Shown here piece after piece: positions 1 to 10,656 of a stretch of 64,000 nucleotides of DNA. Numbering within the stretch: the stretch's first letter is position 1; each line of letters opens with the position of its first letter. The notes under the pieces are model-generated. The model had not been told where the DNA came from. It made no database searches and worked only from the letters and a program-made list of their open reading frames with translations. Made by a program: the position numbers and the translations under genes. The DNA comes from Ornithobacterium rhinotracheale DSM 15997 (GTDB lineage Bacteria; Bacteroidota; Bacteroidia; Flavobacteriales; Weeksellaceae), in NCBI RefSeq assembly GCF_000265465.1, contig NC_018016.1, positions 124,001-188,000 of the forward strand, given 5' to 3'.

Positions 1-1
1 A

Positions 2-1288
2 AACAAAGTATATAATGCCAAAAAACTAAAAGGAAAAGCCAAAGCCATGGTAGTAACACAAGATATAGAATCTGCTATCCGCTATTATAAAGCTTTAAAT
101 GAAATTTTAAAATCAAAGGGAAATCCTTTTAAAATAGCCATTGCTTTTTCTGGAGAAAAAACCGTTGACGGTGTAGAATATACAGAAGCAGCACTAAATG
201 GTTTTTCCGAGAATGAAACAAAAGATTATTTTGATAAAGATGAATATAGAATTTTGGTTGTAGCTAATAAATACCTTACAGGGTTTGATCAGCCTAAATT
301 AAGTTGTATGTATATAGACAAACGCTTGCAAGGCGTACTTGCGGTGCAAGCTTTAAGCCGATTGAATAGATCGTCAGAAAAACTTGGAAAGAAAACAGAA
401 GATTTATTTATCCTAGATTTTTACAACGAAGTAGAGGATATAAAATCATCATTTGACCCGTTTTATACTTCAACATCTTTAAGTAAAGCTACTGATGTAA
501 ATATTTTACATGAATTAGAGAGCACATTAAATGGAGTTGGCGTCTACGAATTAGATGAAGTAGAAGATTTTATAAACAAATATTTTGCGGGGGAAGACGC
601 TCAATATCTCAGCCCCATCATAGATACAGCAGCAGAAAGATTTAATCAAGAATTAGAGCTAGAAGAAGATGAAAAAAAAGATTTCAAAGTAAAAGCAAAG
701 CAATTTGTAAAAATCTATGGGCAGATGGCAGCTATTATCCCATTTGAAGTAATTTCGTGGGAGAGATTATTCTGGTTTTTAAAATTTTTAATTCCAAAAC
801 TAATTGTAAGAACAAAAGAAGATGATTTGATAGATGAGATTTTGGAATCCGTAGATTTATCTACTTATGGAATTGAAAGAACAAAATTAAACTATAACAT
901 AGAACTCGATGACTCAAATTCTGAAGTAGATCCACAGAACTCAAATCCAAGAGGTGTGCAGAATGAAACTAATGAAAAAAATGCCTTGGATGAAATTATA
1001 AAAGTTTTTAATGAAAGATATTTTCAACAATGGAATAAAGCACCTAAAGATCAAAAAGAAACGATGTTTAAAATTAATGAACAGATTAAAAACCACTCAG
1101 ATTTTATAGACAAAGTGGTGAAAAATAATGATGTGCAAAATAAAGATTTAGCATTTAGGTTATTAGCAGATACTATTATGAAAAACCGCAGAAAAGATGA
1201 AATTGATTTGTATAAACTTTATGCAAAAGACAAGGTTTTTTATGAGGGGTTCTTAGATATCTTGAAAAGATTATCAGGAGTGTTTTAA
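2..1288 (+). CDS. hsdR: Type I restriction enzyme R subunit, C-terminal part (cut by window edge)
   Basis: Type I restriction R subunits are ATP-dependent DNA translocases and nucleases that act with HsdM and HsdS. The frame is open from base 2 with no start, so the gene begins before the window. The first residues visible (KAKAMVVTQDIESAIRYY) match the conserved stretch near helicase motif V, and QALSRLNR about 75 residues further on matches helicase motif VI. The rest is the helical C-terminal region, rich in Lys and Glu. The nuclease and Walker motifs lie outside the window, as would hsdM and hsdS. The family is clear from the motor motifs; whether the system is complete cannot be judged. 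Confidence 0.82.
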   Translation, partial: NKVYNAKKLKGKAKAMVVTQDIESAIRYYKALNEILKSKGNPFKIAIAFSGEKTVDGVEYTEAALNGFSENETKDYFDKDEYRILVVANKYLTGFDQPKLSCMYIDKRLQGVLAVQALSRLNRSSEKLGKKTEDLFILDFYNEVEDIKSSFDPFYTSTSLSKATDVNILHELESTLNGVGVYELDEVEDFINKYFAGEDAQYLSPIIDTAAERFNQELELEEDEKKDFKVKAKQFVKIYGQMAAIIPFEVISWERLFWFLKFLIPKLIVRTKEDDLIDEILESVDLSTYGIERTKLNYNIELDDSNSEVDPQNSNPRGVQNETNEKNALDEIIKVFNERYFQQWNKAPKDQKETMFKINEQIKNHSDFIDKVVKNNDVQNKDLAFRLLADTIMKNRRKDEIDLYKLYAKDKVFYEGFLDILKRLSGVF

Positions 1289-1306
1289 ATAACGAAAAAT
1301 AGTATA

Positions 1307-1340
1307 AAACAAGGACAGTTTATTGCTGTCCTTGTTTGTT
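1307..1340. terminator. Hairpin terminator after hsdR
   Basis: A 12-bp perfect stem (AAACAAGGACAG with CTGTCCTTGTTT, 7-base loop) starts 18 bases after the hsdR stop and is followed by a T-rich stretch. Confidence 0.8.
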
Positions 1341-1519
1341 TTGAACACAATCGAGAATGATAATCATGAAAATTAGAATTTTGATGGATTTTGTGTTTTC
1401 ATCAGTATGTTTGATTGGGGTTTTGATACAGAAAACACTCAAACCGAATTTAAACAGCTAAATCCTTTATTTTCGGTTGAGATTTCTTAATTTCGCTGCA
1501 AATCTTTTAAAATTCAATC

Positions 1520-2029
1520 ATGATTAAAAAATCTTACTATATTCTACTTAGTATTTCGTTGTTAAGCTCTTGTGGCTCTATTCACCGTATAGATAAAGGG
1601 GATAGGCATACAACTTTTAAGAAAACGAAAGTAGATAATAGCGTAAGTGGGCGTGCAAAAACGGTTTTAGATGAAGCGCATTACTATTTTGGGACACCAT
1701 ATAAATATGGCGGAACGACTAAAAATGGCATGGACTGCTCGGGATTGCTCTGGAATTCGTACCAGAAAGTAAACATTCAGTTACCACGCGTTTCTCGTGA
1801 ACAAGCCAATTATGGCATGAAAATCAATTTGAAAGATGTGCAACCTGGAGATGCTGTTTTCTTCAACACATCGGGGAGAGGGATTTCGCACGCAGGCATT
1901 GTAGACCGAGTTTCTGGGGGCGAAGTTTTTTTCATTCACTCATCATCTTCCAAGGGGGTAATGGTGAGTTCTCTAGAAGAGCCTTATTGGAAAAAAAGAT
2001 TTGTGAAAGCAGTGCGCTACTTGCACTAA
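1520..2029 (+). CDS. NlpC/P60 (C40) family lipoprotein, predicted peptidoglycan endopeptidase
   Basis: A cell-wall hydrolase of the NlpC/P60 superfamily, which cuts gamma-D-Glu-diaminopimelate bonds in muropeptides. The N-terminus is a lipoprotein signal with lipobox LLSSC, so it should sit in the outer or inner membrane facing the periplasm. The catalytic Cys is C73 in MDCSGLLW, His is H124 in SHAGIV, and the third polar residue is H140 in FIHSSS. At 169 residues it is a minimal single-domain member. It converges on the CLC gene downstream, and the two stops overlap by 3 bases. The family assignment is firm; the exact wall substrate is inferred. Confidence 0.88.
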   Translation: MIKKSYYILLSISLLSSCGSIHRIDKGDRHTTFKKTKVDNSVSGRAKTVLDEAHYYFGTPYKYGGTTKNGMDCSGLLWNSYQKVNIQLPRVSREQANYGMKINLKDVQPGDAVFFNTSGRGISHAGIVDRVSGGEVFFIHSSSSKGVMVSSLEEPYWKKRFVKAVRYLH

Positions 2030-3837
2030 ATGTTGGTATAATCTAATTCTTTTAATTTTTTGCGATAAAGGTTTAGCAATTTAGATTTAGAAATAAATCC
2101 TACAAATTCTTTCCCATTCAGCACGGGCAATACCCAAGAGCCCGTTTCTTCAAATTTCTGGAGAATCGTTTTGGGATTATCTTTCCCTTTGATGATGATG
2201 GCTGGTGGTGCCGTTGTTAAATCCATAATTGGCAAAGTCCCATATTGTTGCACCTCAAAAAGTGTTTTGCGGTGTTCATTAACATTTACTACGCCTATGA
2301 ATTCATCATTTTCATTAATCACGGGAAAAACATTTCGTTTGCTCATCTCCACCAAGCGAACGAGTGCTCCTAGATAATCCGATTTTTTCAATTTATGAAC
2401 ATTGGTTTCCGTAATTTCGTCCATGTTCATATCAATTAAAATATTAGAATCTTTATCATGAGTTGTCAATTCGCCACGATGAGCCAATTCTTCTTTATAA
2501 AAAGGCAATTTAAAATAGTATCGATTAATCCCAAAGGCAATTACCACCACAAGCATAATCGGCACGATGAGCGTATAGCCGTTACTAATTTCTGCAATTA
2601 AGAATATCGCCGTAAGCGGTGCGTGCAAAACACCTGCAAGCAATCCGCTCATTCCGACGAGGCTAAAGTTTACTTCGCTGACATTAAATCCAAAAAGGTT
2701 TAAAAATTTAGCAAAACCATTTCCGAGCGTGCAACCTGCAAATAACGAAGGTCCAAAAATCCCCGCCACGCCACCAGCTCCCAGAGTAGTCGCTGTGGCA
2801 ATGGTTTTGAGTGCACCAACGCTTAATATAAAAATCACAATGGTTATTGGATTATAAAATTGCTGAAAATAGGTATTCATCATTAGAATATCGCCATTTC
2901 CACGCAACATTTCGTTCATTTGTTCCGCCCCTTCGCCAAATATGGGAGGAAAGAAGAAAGTGATGACACCAATCGTTAATCCACCTAAAATAATCTTTAA
3001 AAATGGAGAACTATTTCGTTTAAAATATCGCTCGGTAAACTTATACATTCTCGTAAACGAAACCGAGGCAAATCCCGAAAAAACACCTAATAATACATAA
3101 TAAGGAATGGCACTTACTTGAAATTCACCAATGATACGCACAGGGAAAATCACATCATTATCATTAAAGAAATATGAAATCGTAATCGCTGAGATAGAGG
3201 AGAGTAGGAGCGGAATCATGGAGCCTAAAGTGAAATCCAAAGCAAAGACTTCAATGGCAAATACAATTGCTGCCATGGGAGCTTTAAACAACGAAGACAT
3301 CGCGCCCACTGCGGCACAACCAATTAGGAGCACACGCGTTTTTCTATCCATTTTAAAGTATTCGGCGATTTTGGTGGTAAGTGCGGCACCCGATACCACC
3401 GTAGGTCCCTCGAGCCCTCCAGAGCCACCCAAGCCCACTGTAAATGGCACCAAAATAAGTGAACTGTATGTTTGGTATTTTTCTTTAAATGTTCCGTGAT
3501 TGGTAATCGCTCGCAAGGTGGCAGGGATTCCTTGTATCACGGGTTGTTTTATCACAAATCGTATGAATAAATAAGTGAAAAGCAATCCCAAACCTGGGAA
3601 CAAAAAATAGTAATAATCGTATTTTCTAAACAAACCATGCATCAAAACATCGTTTACAAAAACAGTCATTTTAACGATGAGCAGGGCATAAATACCACTA
3701 ATCAGCCCAATGATGAGTGCCAATAAATAAATGAACCTAAGCGGAGAAAATACATTATAACGCAATTTCTCTAGCCAGTGTTTTATCTTAATTACCAGCC
3801 TGATGTATGCAATACGATTAAATTTCTTGTGTGGCAT
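2026..3837 (-). CDS. CLC-family chloride channel/transporter with C-terminal CBS pair
   Basis: An integral membrane anion channel or exchanger. About ten hydrophobic segments are followed by two CBS-like domains (roughly the last 140 residues) that probably bind nucleotides. Pore motifs visible are GLGGSGGLEGP (equivalent of GREGP, with the gating Glu) and GGVAGIFGPSLFAG (GxFxP). The usual GSGIP is reduced to QGIP, and the position of the proton glutamate in E. coli ClcA (IIEE) reads AIEV, so the second Glu is missing. I chose ATG at 3837 (MPHKKFNRIAY). A longer frame from a TTG at 3897 would run through the aspS terminator and is unlikely. Known family; transport mode uncertain. Confidence 0.88.
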   Translation of the reverse strand: MPHKKFNRIAYIRLVIKIKHWLEKLRYNVFSPLRFIYLLALIIGLISGIYALLIVKMTVFVNDVLMHGLFRKYDYYYFLFPGLGLLFTYLFIRFVIKQPVIQGIPATLRAITNHGTFKEKYQTYSSLILVPFTVGLGGSGGLEGPTVVSGAALTTKIAEYFKMDRKTRVLLIGCAAVGAMSSLFKAPMAAIVFAIEVFALDFTLGSMIPLLLSSISAITISYFFNDNDVIFPVRIIGEFQVSAIPYYVLLGVFSGFASVSFTRMYKFTERYFKRNSSPFLKIILGGLTIGVITFFFPPIFGEGAEQMNEMLRGNGDILMMNTYFQQFYNPITIVIFILSVGALKTIATATTLGAGGVAGIFGPSLFAGCTLGNGFAKFLNLFGFNVSEVNFSLVGMSGLLAGVLHAPLTAIFLIAEISNGYTLIVPIMLVVVIAFGINRYYFKLPFYKEELAHRGELTTHDKDSNILIDMNMDEITETNVHKLKKSDYLGALVRLVEMSKRNVFPVINENDEFIGVVNVNEHRKTLFEVQQYGTLPIMDLTTAPPAIIIKGKDNPKTILQKFEETGSWVLPVLNGKEFVGFISKSKLLNLYRKKLKELDYTNI

Positions 3838-3847
3838 ATTTAAAATT

Positions 3848-3887
3848 AAAACTCGTGAAACTTTAAAAAAAAAGCCACACGAGTTTT
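3848..3887 (-). terminator. Terminator of aspS
   Basis: A 10-bp inverted repeat (AAAACTCGTG with CACGAGTTTT) lies just after the aspS stop, with a T-rich tail on the minus strand. It lies upstream of the CLC ATG at 3837 and argues against a longer CLC N-terminus. Confidence 0.65.
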
Positions 3888-3918
3888 TATCATTCAAAAT
3901 TTATAAAAAAACGAATTT

Positions 3919-5700
3919 TTATTGATTTTCTTCTCTCGCTGCTTTTGCCTTTTTCTCTTGAACATCCAAGAAAAGCTCATCTAGCTGTTCTTTAGCAATA
4001 GGGGCAGGGGCATCAATCATTACATCACGACCACTATTGTTTTTAGGGAAAGCGATGTAATCTCTAATCGTTTCAGAACCGTCTAAAATAGAAACTAAAC
4101 GATCGAAACCAAAAGCGATACCACCATGTGGCGGTGCTCCGTATTCAAAAGCATTCATCAAGAACCCGAATTGAGCTTTGGCTTCTTCATCGGTAAAGCC
4201 AAGTAGTTCAAACATTTGGCTTTGTAAATCTTTATTAAAGATTCTGATGGATCCTCCACCTATTTCGTTTCCGTTTAATACCAAATCATACGCATTGGCA
4301 CGCACTTCACCTGGAGCGGTTTTTAATTTCTCGATATCTTCAGGTTTTGGCGAAGTAAATGGGTGGTGCATTGCGTGGTAGCGACCAGTTTCATCATCCC
4401 ACTCAAGCAATGGGAAATCTACTACCCAAAGCGGCGCAAATTCGTCTGGTTTTCTAAGCCCTAAACGATTTCCAAGCTCCATACGCAACGCCGAAAGTTG
4501 CGGGCGCACCTTGTTTGCATCTCCAGACAAAATTAGGATTAAATCACCTTTTTCTGCTTGGCATTTTTCTGCAATTTTCTTTAAATCTTCTTCGTCATAG
4601 AATTTATTTACAGACGAAGCATAAGTTCCGTCTTCTTGGTATTTCACCCAAACCATACCTGCGGCACCAATTTGTGGTCTTTTCACGAAATTGGTAAGTT
4701 CATCAATCTGTTTGCGTGTATAGTCTGCACAGCCTTTTACATTGATTCCTACAACAAGTTCTGCCTCGTTGAAGATTTTAAAATCTTTGTGCTGAGTTAC
4801 TTCGTTTAGCTCACAAAACTCCATACCGAAACGGATATCTGGCTTGTCGTTTCCATAGCGTTTCATGGCTTCTTGGTAGCTCATTCTTGGGAATTTGCCC
4901 ACATCTAAACCTTTGATATCCTTTAATAAATACTGTGTTAAGCCCTCAAATACATTTAAAATATCTTCTTGCTCTACAAACGACATTTCACAATCGATTT
5001 GTGTAAACTCTGGCTGACGGTCGGCACGCAAATCTTCATCTCTAAAACATTTCACAATTTGGAAATATTTATCCAAACCACCCACCATCAAAAGTTGTTT
5101 GAAAGTCTGCGGAGATTGTGGCAATGCATAAAACTGACCAGGGTTCATGCGAGATGGCACTACGAAATCTCTTGCACCTTCTGGCGTAGACTTAATTAAA
5201 ACTGGAGTTTCTACTTCGACAAAACCTTCATCAGAAAGGTATTGTCTCACTTTTTGCGCTACTTGGTGTCTAAAGATTAATTTGTTTTTCAAAGGATTTC
5301 TACGAATATCCAAATAGCGGTATTTCATTCTAAGCTCATCGCCACCATCGGTTTCATTTTCGATAGTGAAAGGGGGGAGCTTAGCAGCGTTTAGAATCTC
5401 AAGCGAATCGATTAAAATCTCGATTTCTCCCGTTGGGATATTCGGGTTTTTAGATTCACGCTCAAGCACTTCGCCAGAAACTTTTATCACAAATTCACGA
5501 CCGAGTTTTCTTGCTTTTTCAAACAAAGATTTATCGGTGCGCGCTTCATCAAGTACCAACTGAGTAATCCCGTAGCGGTCTCGCAAATCTATCCACATTA
5601 AAAATCCTTTATCTCTAATGCCTTGCACCCAGCCACTGAGTTCTACTCTTTCTCCTTTATGGCTTAAATTAAGCGCACCGTTGGTATGTGTTCTATACAT
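3919..5700 (-). CDS. aspS: Aspartyl-tRNA synthetase
   Basis: Charges tRNA-Asp in the cytoplasm. The 593-residue length is normal for the bacterial type with a GAD insertion. An N-terminal OB-fold ([14 protein letters not shown]) is followed by the class II core: motif 2 around [20 protein letters not shown] and motif 3 at [13 protein letters not shown]. The [10 protein letters not shown] segment typical of AspRS is present. The start ATG at 5700 gives the expected MYRTHTNG opening. It is transcribed alone or with the downstream CLC gene, though a terminator lies between them. A full-length asnS is also in the window (46810-48258), so this enzyme need not be non-discriminating. Confidence 0.97.
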   Translation of the reverse strand: MYRTHTNGALNLSHKGERVELSGWVQGIRDKGFLMWIDLRDRYGITQLVLDEARTDKSLFEKARKLGREFVIKVSGEVLERESKNPNIPTGEIEILIDSLEILNAAKLPPFTIENETDGGDELRMKYRYLDIRRNPLKNKLIFRHQVAQKVRQYLSDEGFVEVETPVLIKSTPEGARDFVVPSRMNPGQFYALPQSPQTFKQLLMVGGLDKYFQIVKCFRDEDLRADRQPEFTQIDCEMSFVEQEDILNVFEGLTQYLLKDIKGLDVGKFPRMSYQEAMKRYGNDKPDIRFGMEFCELNEVTQHKDFKIFNEAELVVGINVKGCADYTRKQIDELTNFVKRPQIGAAGMVWVKYQEDGTYASSVNKFYDEEDLKKIAEKCQAEKGDLILILSGDANKVRPQLSALRMELGNRLGLRKPDEFAPLWVVDFPLLEWDDETGRYHAMHHPFTSPKPEDIEKLKTAPGEVRANAYDLVLNGNEIGGGSIRIFNKDLQSQMFELLGFTDEEAKAQFGFLMNAFEYGAPPHGGIAFGFDRLVSILDGSETIRDYIAFPKNNSGRDVMIDAPAPIAKEQLDELFLDVQEKKAKAAREENQ

Positions 5701-5727
5701 TTTTTAACTGAATTTATTTTGATTGCA

Positions 5728-5735
5728 CAAAAATA
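5728..5735 (-). promoter_or_regulatory. -7 element upstream of aspS
   Basis: TATTTTTG on the minus strand fits the Bacteroidetes TAnnTTTG -7 consensus, 28 bases before the aspS ATG. No clear -33 TTG at normal spacing. Confidence 0.4.
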
Positions 5736-5781
5736 CGCTTTCTGTAGTATAATTAAAAAACTTAGTGCGTAAAATTTAGTT

Positions 5782-6726
5782 TTAGCCTATATTTTGGGGT
5801 AAATTTTGTCTTGCTTGATTGAACTCAGAAATTAAATTTTCCATGATTTTCTTCACGGGCAAAATCTCGTGAATCATCGAGGCACATTGCCCAATTTCGA
5901 GCATTCCCTCGGCGGTATCGCCCTCAAACATGCCCAGTTTTGCACGCCCCATGCCTTTCAATTTTTCTAAATCTTCTGGCGTAGCATGCTGAGCATAAGC
6001 CTTTAAAATTTCTTGATAAAAAGGATTTTTAATCAATCGCACCGAACCGATTTCTTTCAGCGTTAAATCCGTTCCGCCCTCGTCGGTTTTTAGAATTTCA
6101 TTTTTAAAATTAATGTGCGCAGAAGATTCTTCGCTCATCACAAAACGCGTCCCAATTTGAACCCCCTCTGCACCCAAAACCATGGCTGCCAATATTTGCT
6201 GCCCCGTGGCAATTCCGCCTGCAGCAATCAGCGGTACTTGAATCGCTTTTTTCACTTCTGGAATTAGGCAAAAAGTCGTAGTTTCTTCTCTGCCATTATG
6301 TCCACCTGCCTCAAAGCCTTCTGCCACAATGGCGTCCACGCCTGCTTCTTGCGATTTAAGTGCAAATTTAACACTCGATACTACATGCGCTACCTTAACA
6401 CCTTCTTTTTTAAGCGTTTCAGTCCACTTTTTGGGGCTTCCCGCCGAGGTGAAAACCACAGGAACCTTCAACCTTAAAATACTTTCCACATGTTCCTCGA
6501 TATTGGGGTAGAGTAGTGGTAAATTTACTCCAAATGGCTGATTTGTAGATTCTTTACATTTTTTAATGTGATATTGTAACACATCGGGGTACATACTGCC
6601 AGCTCCCAAAATTCCGAGCCCGCCTGCGTTTGACACTGCAGAAACGAGTTTCCAGCCGCTAGCCCACACCATACCGCCCTGAACAATAGGGTGTTGTATA
6701 TTAAATAATTGACAAATTCTATTCAT
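5782..6726 (-). CDS. NAD(P)H-dependent flavin oxidoreductase (nitronate monooxygenase / FabK-like)
   Basis: A TIM-barrel FMN enzyme of the nitronate monooxygenase/2-enoyl-ACP reductase II superfamily. Diagnostic stretches are HPIVQGGMVWASG at the N-terminus, EGFEAGGHNGREE with the conserved His, PLIAAGGIATGQQ and GAEGVQIGTRF (FMN phosphate binding). The length (314) is typical. FabK catalyses the last step of fatty-acid elongation, while nitronate monooxygenases detoxify alkyl nitronates; sequence alone does not separate them here. No fab genes are adjacent. The ATG at 6726 gives the usual MNRICQLFNI opening. Its neighbour aspS is on the same strand 81 bases downstream. Confidence 0.85.
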   Translation of the reverse strand: MNRICQLFNIQHPIVQGGMVWASGWKLVSAVSNAGGLGILGAGSMYPDVLQYHIKKCKESTNQPFGVNLPLLYPNIEEHVESILRLKVPVVFTSAGSPKKWTETLKKEGVKVAHVVSSVKFALKSQEAGVDAIVAEGFEAGGHNGREETTTFCLIPEVKKAIQVPLIAAGGIATGQQILAAMVLGAEGVQIGTRFVMSEESSAHINFKNEILKTDEGGTDLTLKEIGSVRLIKNPFYQEILKAYAQHATPEDLEKLKGMGRAKLGMFEGDTAEGMLEIGQCASMIHEILPVKKIMENLISEFNQARQNLPQNIG

Positions 6727-6805
6727 TTTTCTTGTTGATTTTCAAGGGCTAAGTTAGTGATTTTTTTCCTTTGGCAGATTTTTTGTTTAAATAAATGACG
6801 ATGTT

Positions 6806-6837
6806 TTTGAAAATCAGCAAAACATCTTTTATTTTTG
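6806..6837 (+). promoter_or_regulatory. Bacteroidetes-type promoter for the DUF2795 gene
   Basis: TTTG (6806-6809), a 20-base spacer, then TATTTTTG (6830-6837), matching the -33/-7 consensus of flavobacterial housekeeping promoters. The ATG is at 6861. Confidence 0.65.
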
Positions 6838-6860
6838 CAAAAAATTAATATATAAATATT

Positions 6861-7082
6861 ATGTATTGGACATTAGAATTAGCCTCTTATTTGAGCGATG
6901 CGCCGTGGCCTGCCACTAAGGATGAATTAATCGATTACGCCATTAGAACAGGTGCGCCACTGGAGGTAGTAGAGAATTTACAGTCTATCGAAGATGAGGG
7001 AGACCAGTATGAATCTATCCAAGAAATTTGGGCAGATTACCCAACTGATGATGATTTCCTTTGGAACGAAGACGAATATTAA
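6861..7082 (+). CDS. DUF2795 family small acidic protein
   Basis: A 73-residue protein of unknown function with a fold resembling DUF2795 proteins that are conserved across Bacteroidetes (YWTLELASYLSDAPWPATKDELIDYA, shown here in part, then ALEVVENLQ-type helix and a very acidic tail). The tail ends in a run of Asp, Glu, Trp and Tyr. It has no signal peptide or membrane segment, so it is cytoplasmic. It has its own promoter and terminator, which suggests a free-standing, well expressed transcript just upstream of secA. The family is recognised from memory of the motif; no function is claimed. Confidence 0.8.
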   Translation: MYWTLELASYLSDAPWPATKDELIDYAIRTGAPLEVVENLQSIEDEGDQYESIQEIWADYPTDDDFLWNEDEY

Positions 7083-7097
7083 AATCAAGGAACCTTG

Positions 7098-7126
7098 AAC
7101 CCTCTGAAAATTTACGAGGGTTTTTG
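7098..7126 (+). terminator. Terminator after DUF2795 gene
   Basis: AACCCTC paired with GAGGGTT around an 11-base loop, followed by TTTTTG. It isolates the small gene from secA. Confidence 0.65.
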
Positions 7127-7208
7127 TGTTTTTTAGTCAGTTGAATTTTTAAAACAAATTATAAATAAATTTTGAGCGATGCATTCGCTCAAGTATAGCC
7201 AAAGAATT

Positions 7209-10200
7209 ATGGGTTTTTTAGATAAAATATTAAAGAGTTTCCTTGGAGATAAAAACGAAAAGGATGTAAAAGAACTAAGAAAAATTGTGGATCAAGTTCT
7301 TGCGGAAGAAGCAAAACTTGAAAGCCTTTCAATCGATGAGTTGAGAGCTAAAACACAAGAGTTTAAAGCAAAAATTAAAGAAGCAACCAAAACGCAAGAC
7401 GAGAAAATTGCAGAATTAAAAGCAAAGGTTGATGACCTTGAAAACATTGATGAGAAAGATGCTATTTTTGCTGAAATCGATGCGCTGAATGCAGAAAAGT
7501 ACAAATTAGAGGAAGGTGTTTTAGAAGAAATTTTGCCACAAGCCTTTGCGGTGGTTAAGGAAACTGCTAAAAGATTTTATCTTAACGATACATTGGAAGT
7601 TACAGCTACTCCATTTGATAGAGAACTTTCTGGTTCTAAAGATTATGTGAGACTTGAAGGCGAAGACAAAGCCATCTGGAATACTTCTTGGGACGCAGCG
7701 GGCAAAGCCGTAAACTGGGATATGATTCACTACGATGTTCAGTTGATAGGTGGTACTGTGTTGCACCAAGGTAAAATCGCAGAAATGCAAACAGGGGAGG
7801 GGAAAACGCTCGTGGCGACTTTGCCTCTTTACTTAAACGCATTGCCAGGTCGTGGGGTGCATGTGATTACTGTAAACGATTATTTGGCTAAGCGTGACTC
7901 GGCTTGGATTGGGCCTTTGATGGAATTCCATGGATTAAGCGTGGATTGTATCGACAATCACCAGCCAAACTCTGAAGGGCGTATCGCAGCCTACAAAAAA
8001 GACATTATTTATGGAACCAACAACGAATTTGGTTTCGACTACTTGAGAGATAACATGGCGACTTCTACCGATCGTTTGGTTCAGCAAGAATTAAACTATG
8101 CGGTAATCGACGAGGTGGATTCTGTATTGATTGATGATGCGCGTACACCGCTCATTATTTCTGGTCCTGTGCCTCAGGGAGATCGCCAAGAATACGATAT
8201 TTTAAAACCAAATATCGAGCAAATCGTAATGAAGCAAAGACAAGAATTATCTTCTGCTTTAAACGAGGCTAAAAAATTATGGAAAGATGGCGATAAAAAA
8301 GCGGCAGCTTTTGAAATGATGAAAGTTCACCGTGGATTGCCAAAATATAAGCCTTTAATTAAATTCTTGTCTGAAGAAGGTACTCGTACTCAATTACAAA
8401 AAACAGAGGCTTTCTATATGCAGGATAACAATCGTGAAATGTGGCAAATCGATCAGCATTTGTATTTTACGATTGATGAAAAAAATAACCAAATCAACCT
8501 TACAGATAAAGGTATCGATTTCCTAACTCGTGGTTCTGAGGATCCAAACTTCTTTATCCTACCAGAAATCGGAGAGGAGGTTGCAAAAATTGAGCAAGAA
8601 GGGTTACCAAAAGAAGAAGAACACGCCAAGAAAGAAGAATTCTTCAGAGATTATGCCATTAAATCTGAGCGTATCCACACGCTTCACCAATTGTTGAAAG
8701 CCTACACTTTGTTTGAAAAAGATGTGGAATATGTCGTGATTGATGGGCAAGTGAAAATCGTGGATGAGCAAACAGGGCGTATGATGGAAGGTCGTCGTTA
8801 TTCAGACGGATTGCACCAAGCACTTGAAGCCAAAGAGAATGTGAAAATCGAGGCAGCTACTCAGACCTTTGCTACAATTACTTTGCAGAACTACTTCAGA
8901 ATGTATAACAAACTTTCTGGAATGACAGGTACTGCGGAAACCGAAGCAGGCGAATTCTGGGAAATCTATAAATTAGATGTGGTAGCCATCCCAACCAATA
9001 AACCAATTGCGAGAGACGACCGCCAAGATTTAATTTATAAAACCAATCGTGAAAAATACAACGCGGTAATTGATGAGATTGTAAAACTATCTCAAGAAGA
9101 AAAAAGACCAGTCCTTGTGGGTACTACTTCGGTAGAGGTTTCTGAGTTATTGTCTAAAGCCTTAAAACTTAGAAAAATCGACCACAATGTATTGAACGCT
9201 AAATTGCACAAGCAAGAAGCAGATGTGGTAGCAGAAGCAGGGCAACCTGGGAAAATCACTATTGCAACCAACATGGCAGGTCGTGGTACGGATATTAAAA
9301 TTTCGGACGAAGTAAAAGAAGCAGGTGGTCTTGCCATCATCGGGACAGAAAGACATGATTCTCGTCGTGTAGATAGACAGTTGCGTGGTCGTTCTGGGCG
9401 TCAAGGAGATGTAGGTAGCTCACAATTCTTTGTTTCGTTGGAAGATAGCTTAATGCGTTTATTCGGTTCAGAAAGAATTTCAAAATTGATGGATCGTATG
9501 GGGCACAAAGAAGGAGATGTTTTACAGCACTCTATGGTGTCTAAATCAATCGAAAGAGCACAGAAAAAAGTAGAGGAAAACAACTTCGGAATCCGTAAAA
9601 GATTGCTTGAGTATGATGATGTAATGAACAAGCAGCGTGAAGTAATCTACAAACGCCGTAAAAATGCCTTGAATGGTGAGCGTCTAGATACCGACATTGC
9701 CAATATGATTTTTGATACCGCTGCTGGAATTGTAAATCAGCACAGAAGTACAGGAGATTTCGAGGCATTCAAAGTTGATTTGATTACACATTTCACCATG
9801 GAGTCGCCAGTAGATGAAAACGAATTCAAAAACGGCAATATTCAGAATTTAATAGATAAAGTATATCATTCAGCGATTGAAGATTACAAAATCAAAGTTC
9901 AAACTACGGCAGAAAAAGCTTTCCCAGTTGTAGCAAATGTTTACGAAAACAGCGGGCACCAATTCCAGAGAATTCAAGTTCCATTTACCGATGGAAACAG
10001 AAGTTTAATGATTGTGTCTGATCTTGAAAAAGCTTACAACACACATGGCAAACAGCTTTTAAAAGACTTTGAAAAGAGCGTAACTTTAGCATTAATCGAT
10101 GAGCATTGGAAAGAGCACTTGCGCGACATGGACGACTTGAGACGCTCGGTACAAAACGTAACTTATGAGCAAAAAGATCCAATCGTAGTGTACAAAGAAG

Positions 10201-10568
10201 AATCTTTCTACATGTTTAGAGATATGATAGATACTATCAACCGTGAAGTAGTTTCATTCTTGTTCAAAGGTGAATTGCCTACGCCAGATCCAGAGCAGAT
10301 TCAGCGTGCAAAACAACAGCAAGAGGAACGCACACAAGCATCTCGCGGAAACGATTTAAACGAAGGGCAAGAAGCTCAGCAACAAGCTGCAAATCAAAGC
10401 CAAATCCCAAATTGGCAAAGCCAACAGTTGACACCAAGATATGTAATGAAAATTGGTAGAAACGAAATCGTGAAAGTGAGAAATGTACAAACAGGTAGAG
10501 TAGAAGAAATGAAATACAAAAAAGCTGAGCCGCTCATCGAATCTGGCGAGTGGGTTTTAGATAAATAA
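7209..10568 (+). CDS. secA: Preprotein translocase ATPase SecA
   Basis: The motor ATPase that pushes unfolded preproteins through SecYEG. Walker A is [10 protein letters not shown] (about residues 190-199) and Walker B is in [22 protein letters not shown] (near 299). [11 protein letters not shown] and [12 protein letters not shown] mark the second motor domain, and [17 protein letters not shown] the scaffold helix. I start at ATG 7209 ([13 protein letters not shown]) rather than the ATG 30 bases upstream, because this is the usual SecA opening. At 1119 residues it carries the extra insertions typical of Bacteroidetes SecA. The C-terminus is Gln-rich and then ends GEWVLDK with no CxC zinc-binding tail. 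Confidence 0.97.
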   Translation: MGFLDKILKSFLGDKNEKDVKELRKIVDQVLAEEAKLESLSIDELRAKTQEFKAKIKEATKTQDEKIAELKAKVDDLENIDEKDAIFAEIDALNAEKYKLEEGVLEEILPQAFAVVKETAKRFYLNDTLEVTATPFDRELSGSKDYVRLEGEDKAIWNTSWDAAGKAVNWDMIHYDVQLIGGTVLHQGKIAEMQTGEGKTLVATLPLYLNALPGRGVHVITVNDYLAKRDSAWIGPLMEFHGLSVDCIDNHQPNSEGRIAAYKKDIIYGTNNEFGFDYLRDNMATSTDRLVQQELNYAVIDEVDSVLIDDARTPLIISGPVPQGDRQEYDILKPNIEQIVMKQRQELSSALNEAKKLWKDGDKKAAAFEMMKVHRGLPKYKPLIKFLSEEGTRTQLQKTEAFYMQDNNREMWQIDQHLYFTIDEKNNQINLTDKGIDFLTRGSEDPNFFILPEIGEEVAKIEQEGLPKEEEHAKKEEFFRDYAIKSERIHTLHQLLKAYTLFEKDVEYVVIDGQVKIVDEQTGRMMEGRRYSDGLHQALEAKENVKIEAATQTFATITLQNYFRMYNKLSGMTGTAETEAGEFWEIYKLDVVAIPTNKPIARDDRQDLIYKTNREKYNAVIDEIVKLSQEEKRPVLVGTTSVEVSELLSKALKLRKIDHNVLNAKLHKQEADVVAEAGQPGKITIATNMAGRGTDIKISDEVKEAGGLAIIGTERHDSRRVDRQLRGRSGRQGDVGSSQFFVSLEDSLMRLFGSERISKLMDRMGHKEGDVLQHSMVSKSIERAQKKVEENNFGIRKRLLEYDDVMNKQREVIYKRRKNALNGERLDTDIANMIFDTAAGIVNQHRSTGDFEAFKVDLITHFTMESPVDENEFKNGNIQNLIDKVYHSAIEDYKIKVQTTAEKAFPVVANVYENSGHQFQRIQVPFTDGNRSLMIVSDLEKAYNTHGKQLLKDFEKSVTLALIDEHWKEHLRDMDDLRRSVQNVTYEQKDPIVVYKEESFYMFRDMIDTINREVVSFLFKGELPTPDPEQIQRAKQQQEERTQASRGNDLNEGQEAQQQAANQSQIPNWQSQQLTPRYVMKIGRNEIVKVRNVQTGRVEEMKYKKAEPLIESGEWVLDK

Positions 10569-10590
10569 AATTTCATTTCAAACTAAAATT

Positions 10591-10627
10591 AAAAATCCTT
10601 GTATAAATTTTATACAAGGATTTTTTT
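10591..10627. terminator. Bidirectional terminator between secA and the next gene
   Basis: AAAAATCCTTGTATA pairs with TATACAAGGATTTTT around a 5-base loop, with A-rich and T-rich flanks. It serves secA and the convergent gene at 10657. Confidence 0.85.
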
Positions 10628-10656
10628 ATAGATAAAGAAATCAATTGTTAAAATTC

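Noticed and set aside
3838-3897. Longer N-terminus of the CLC protein from a TTG
   Set aside because: Overlaps the aspS terminator hairpin and starts at a rare codon; ATG 3837 is better.
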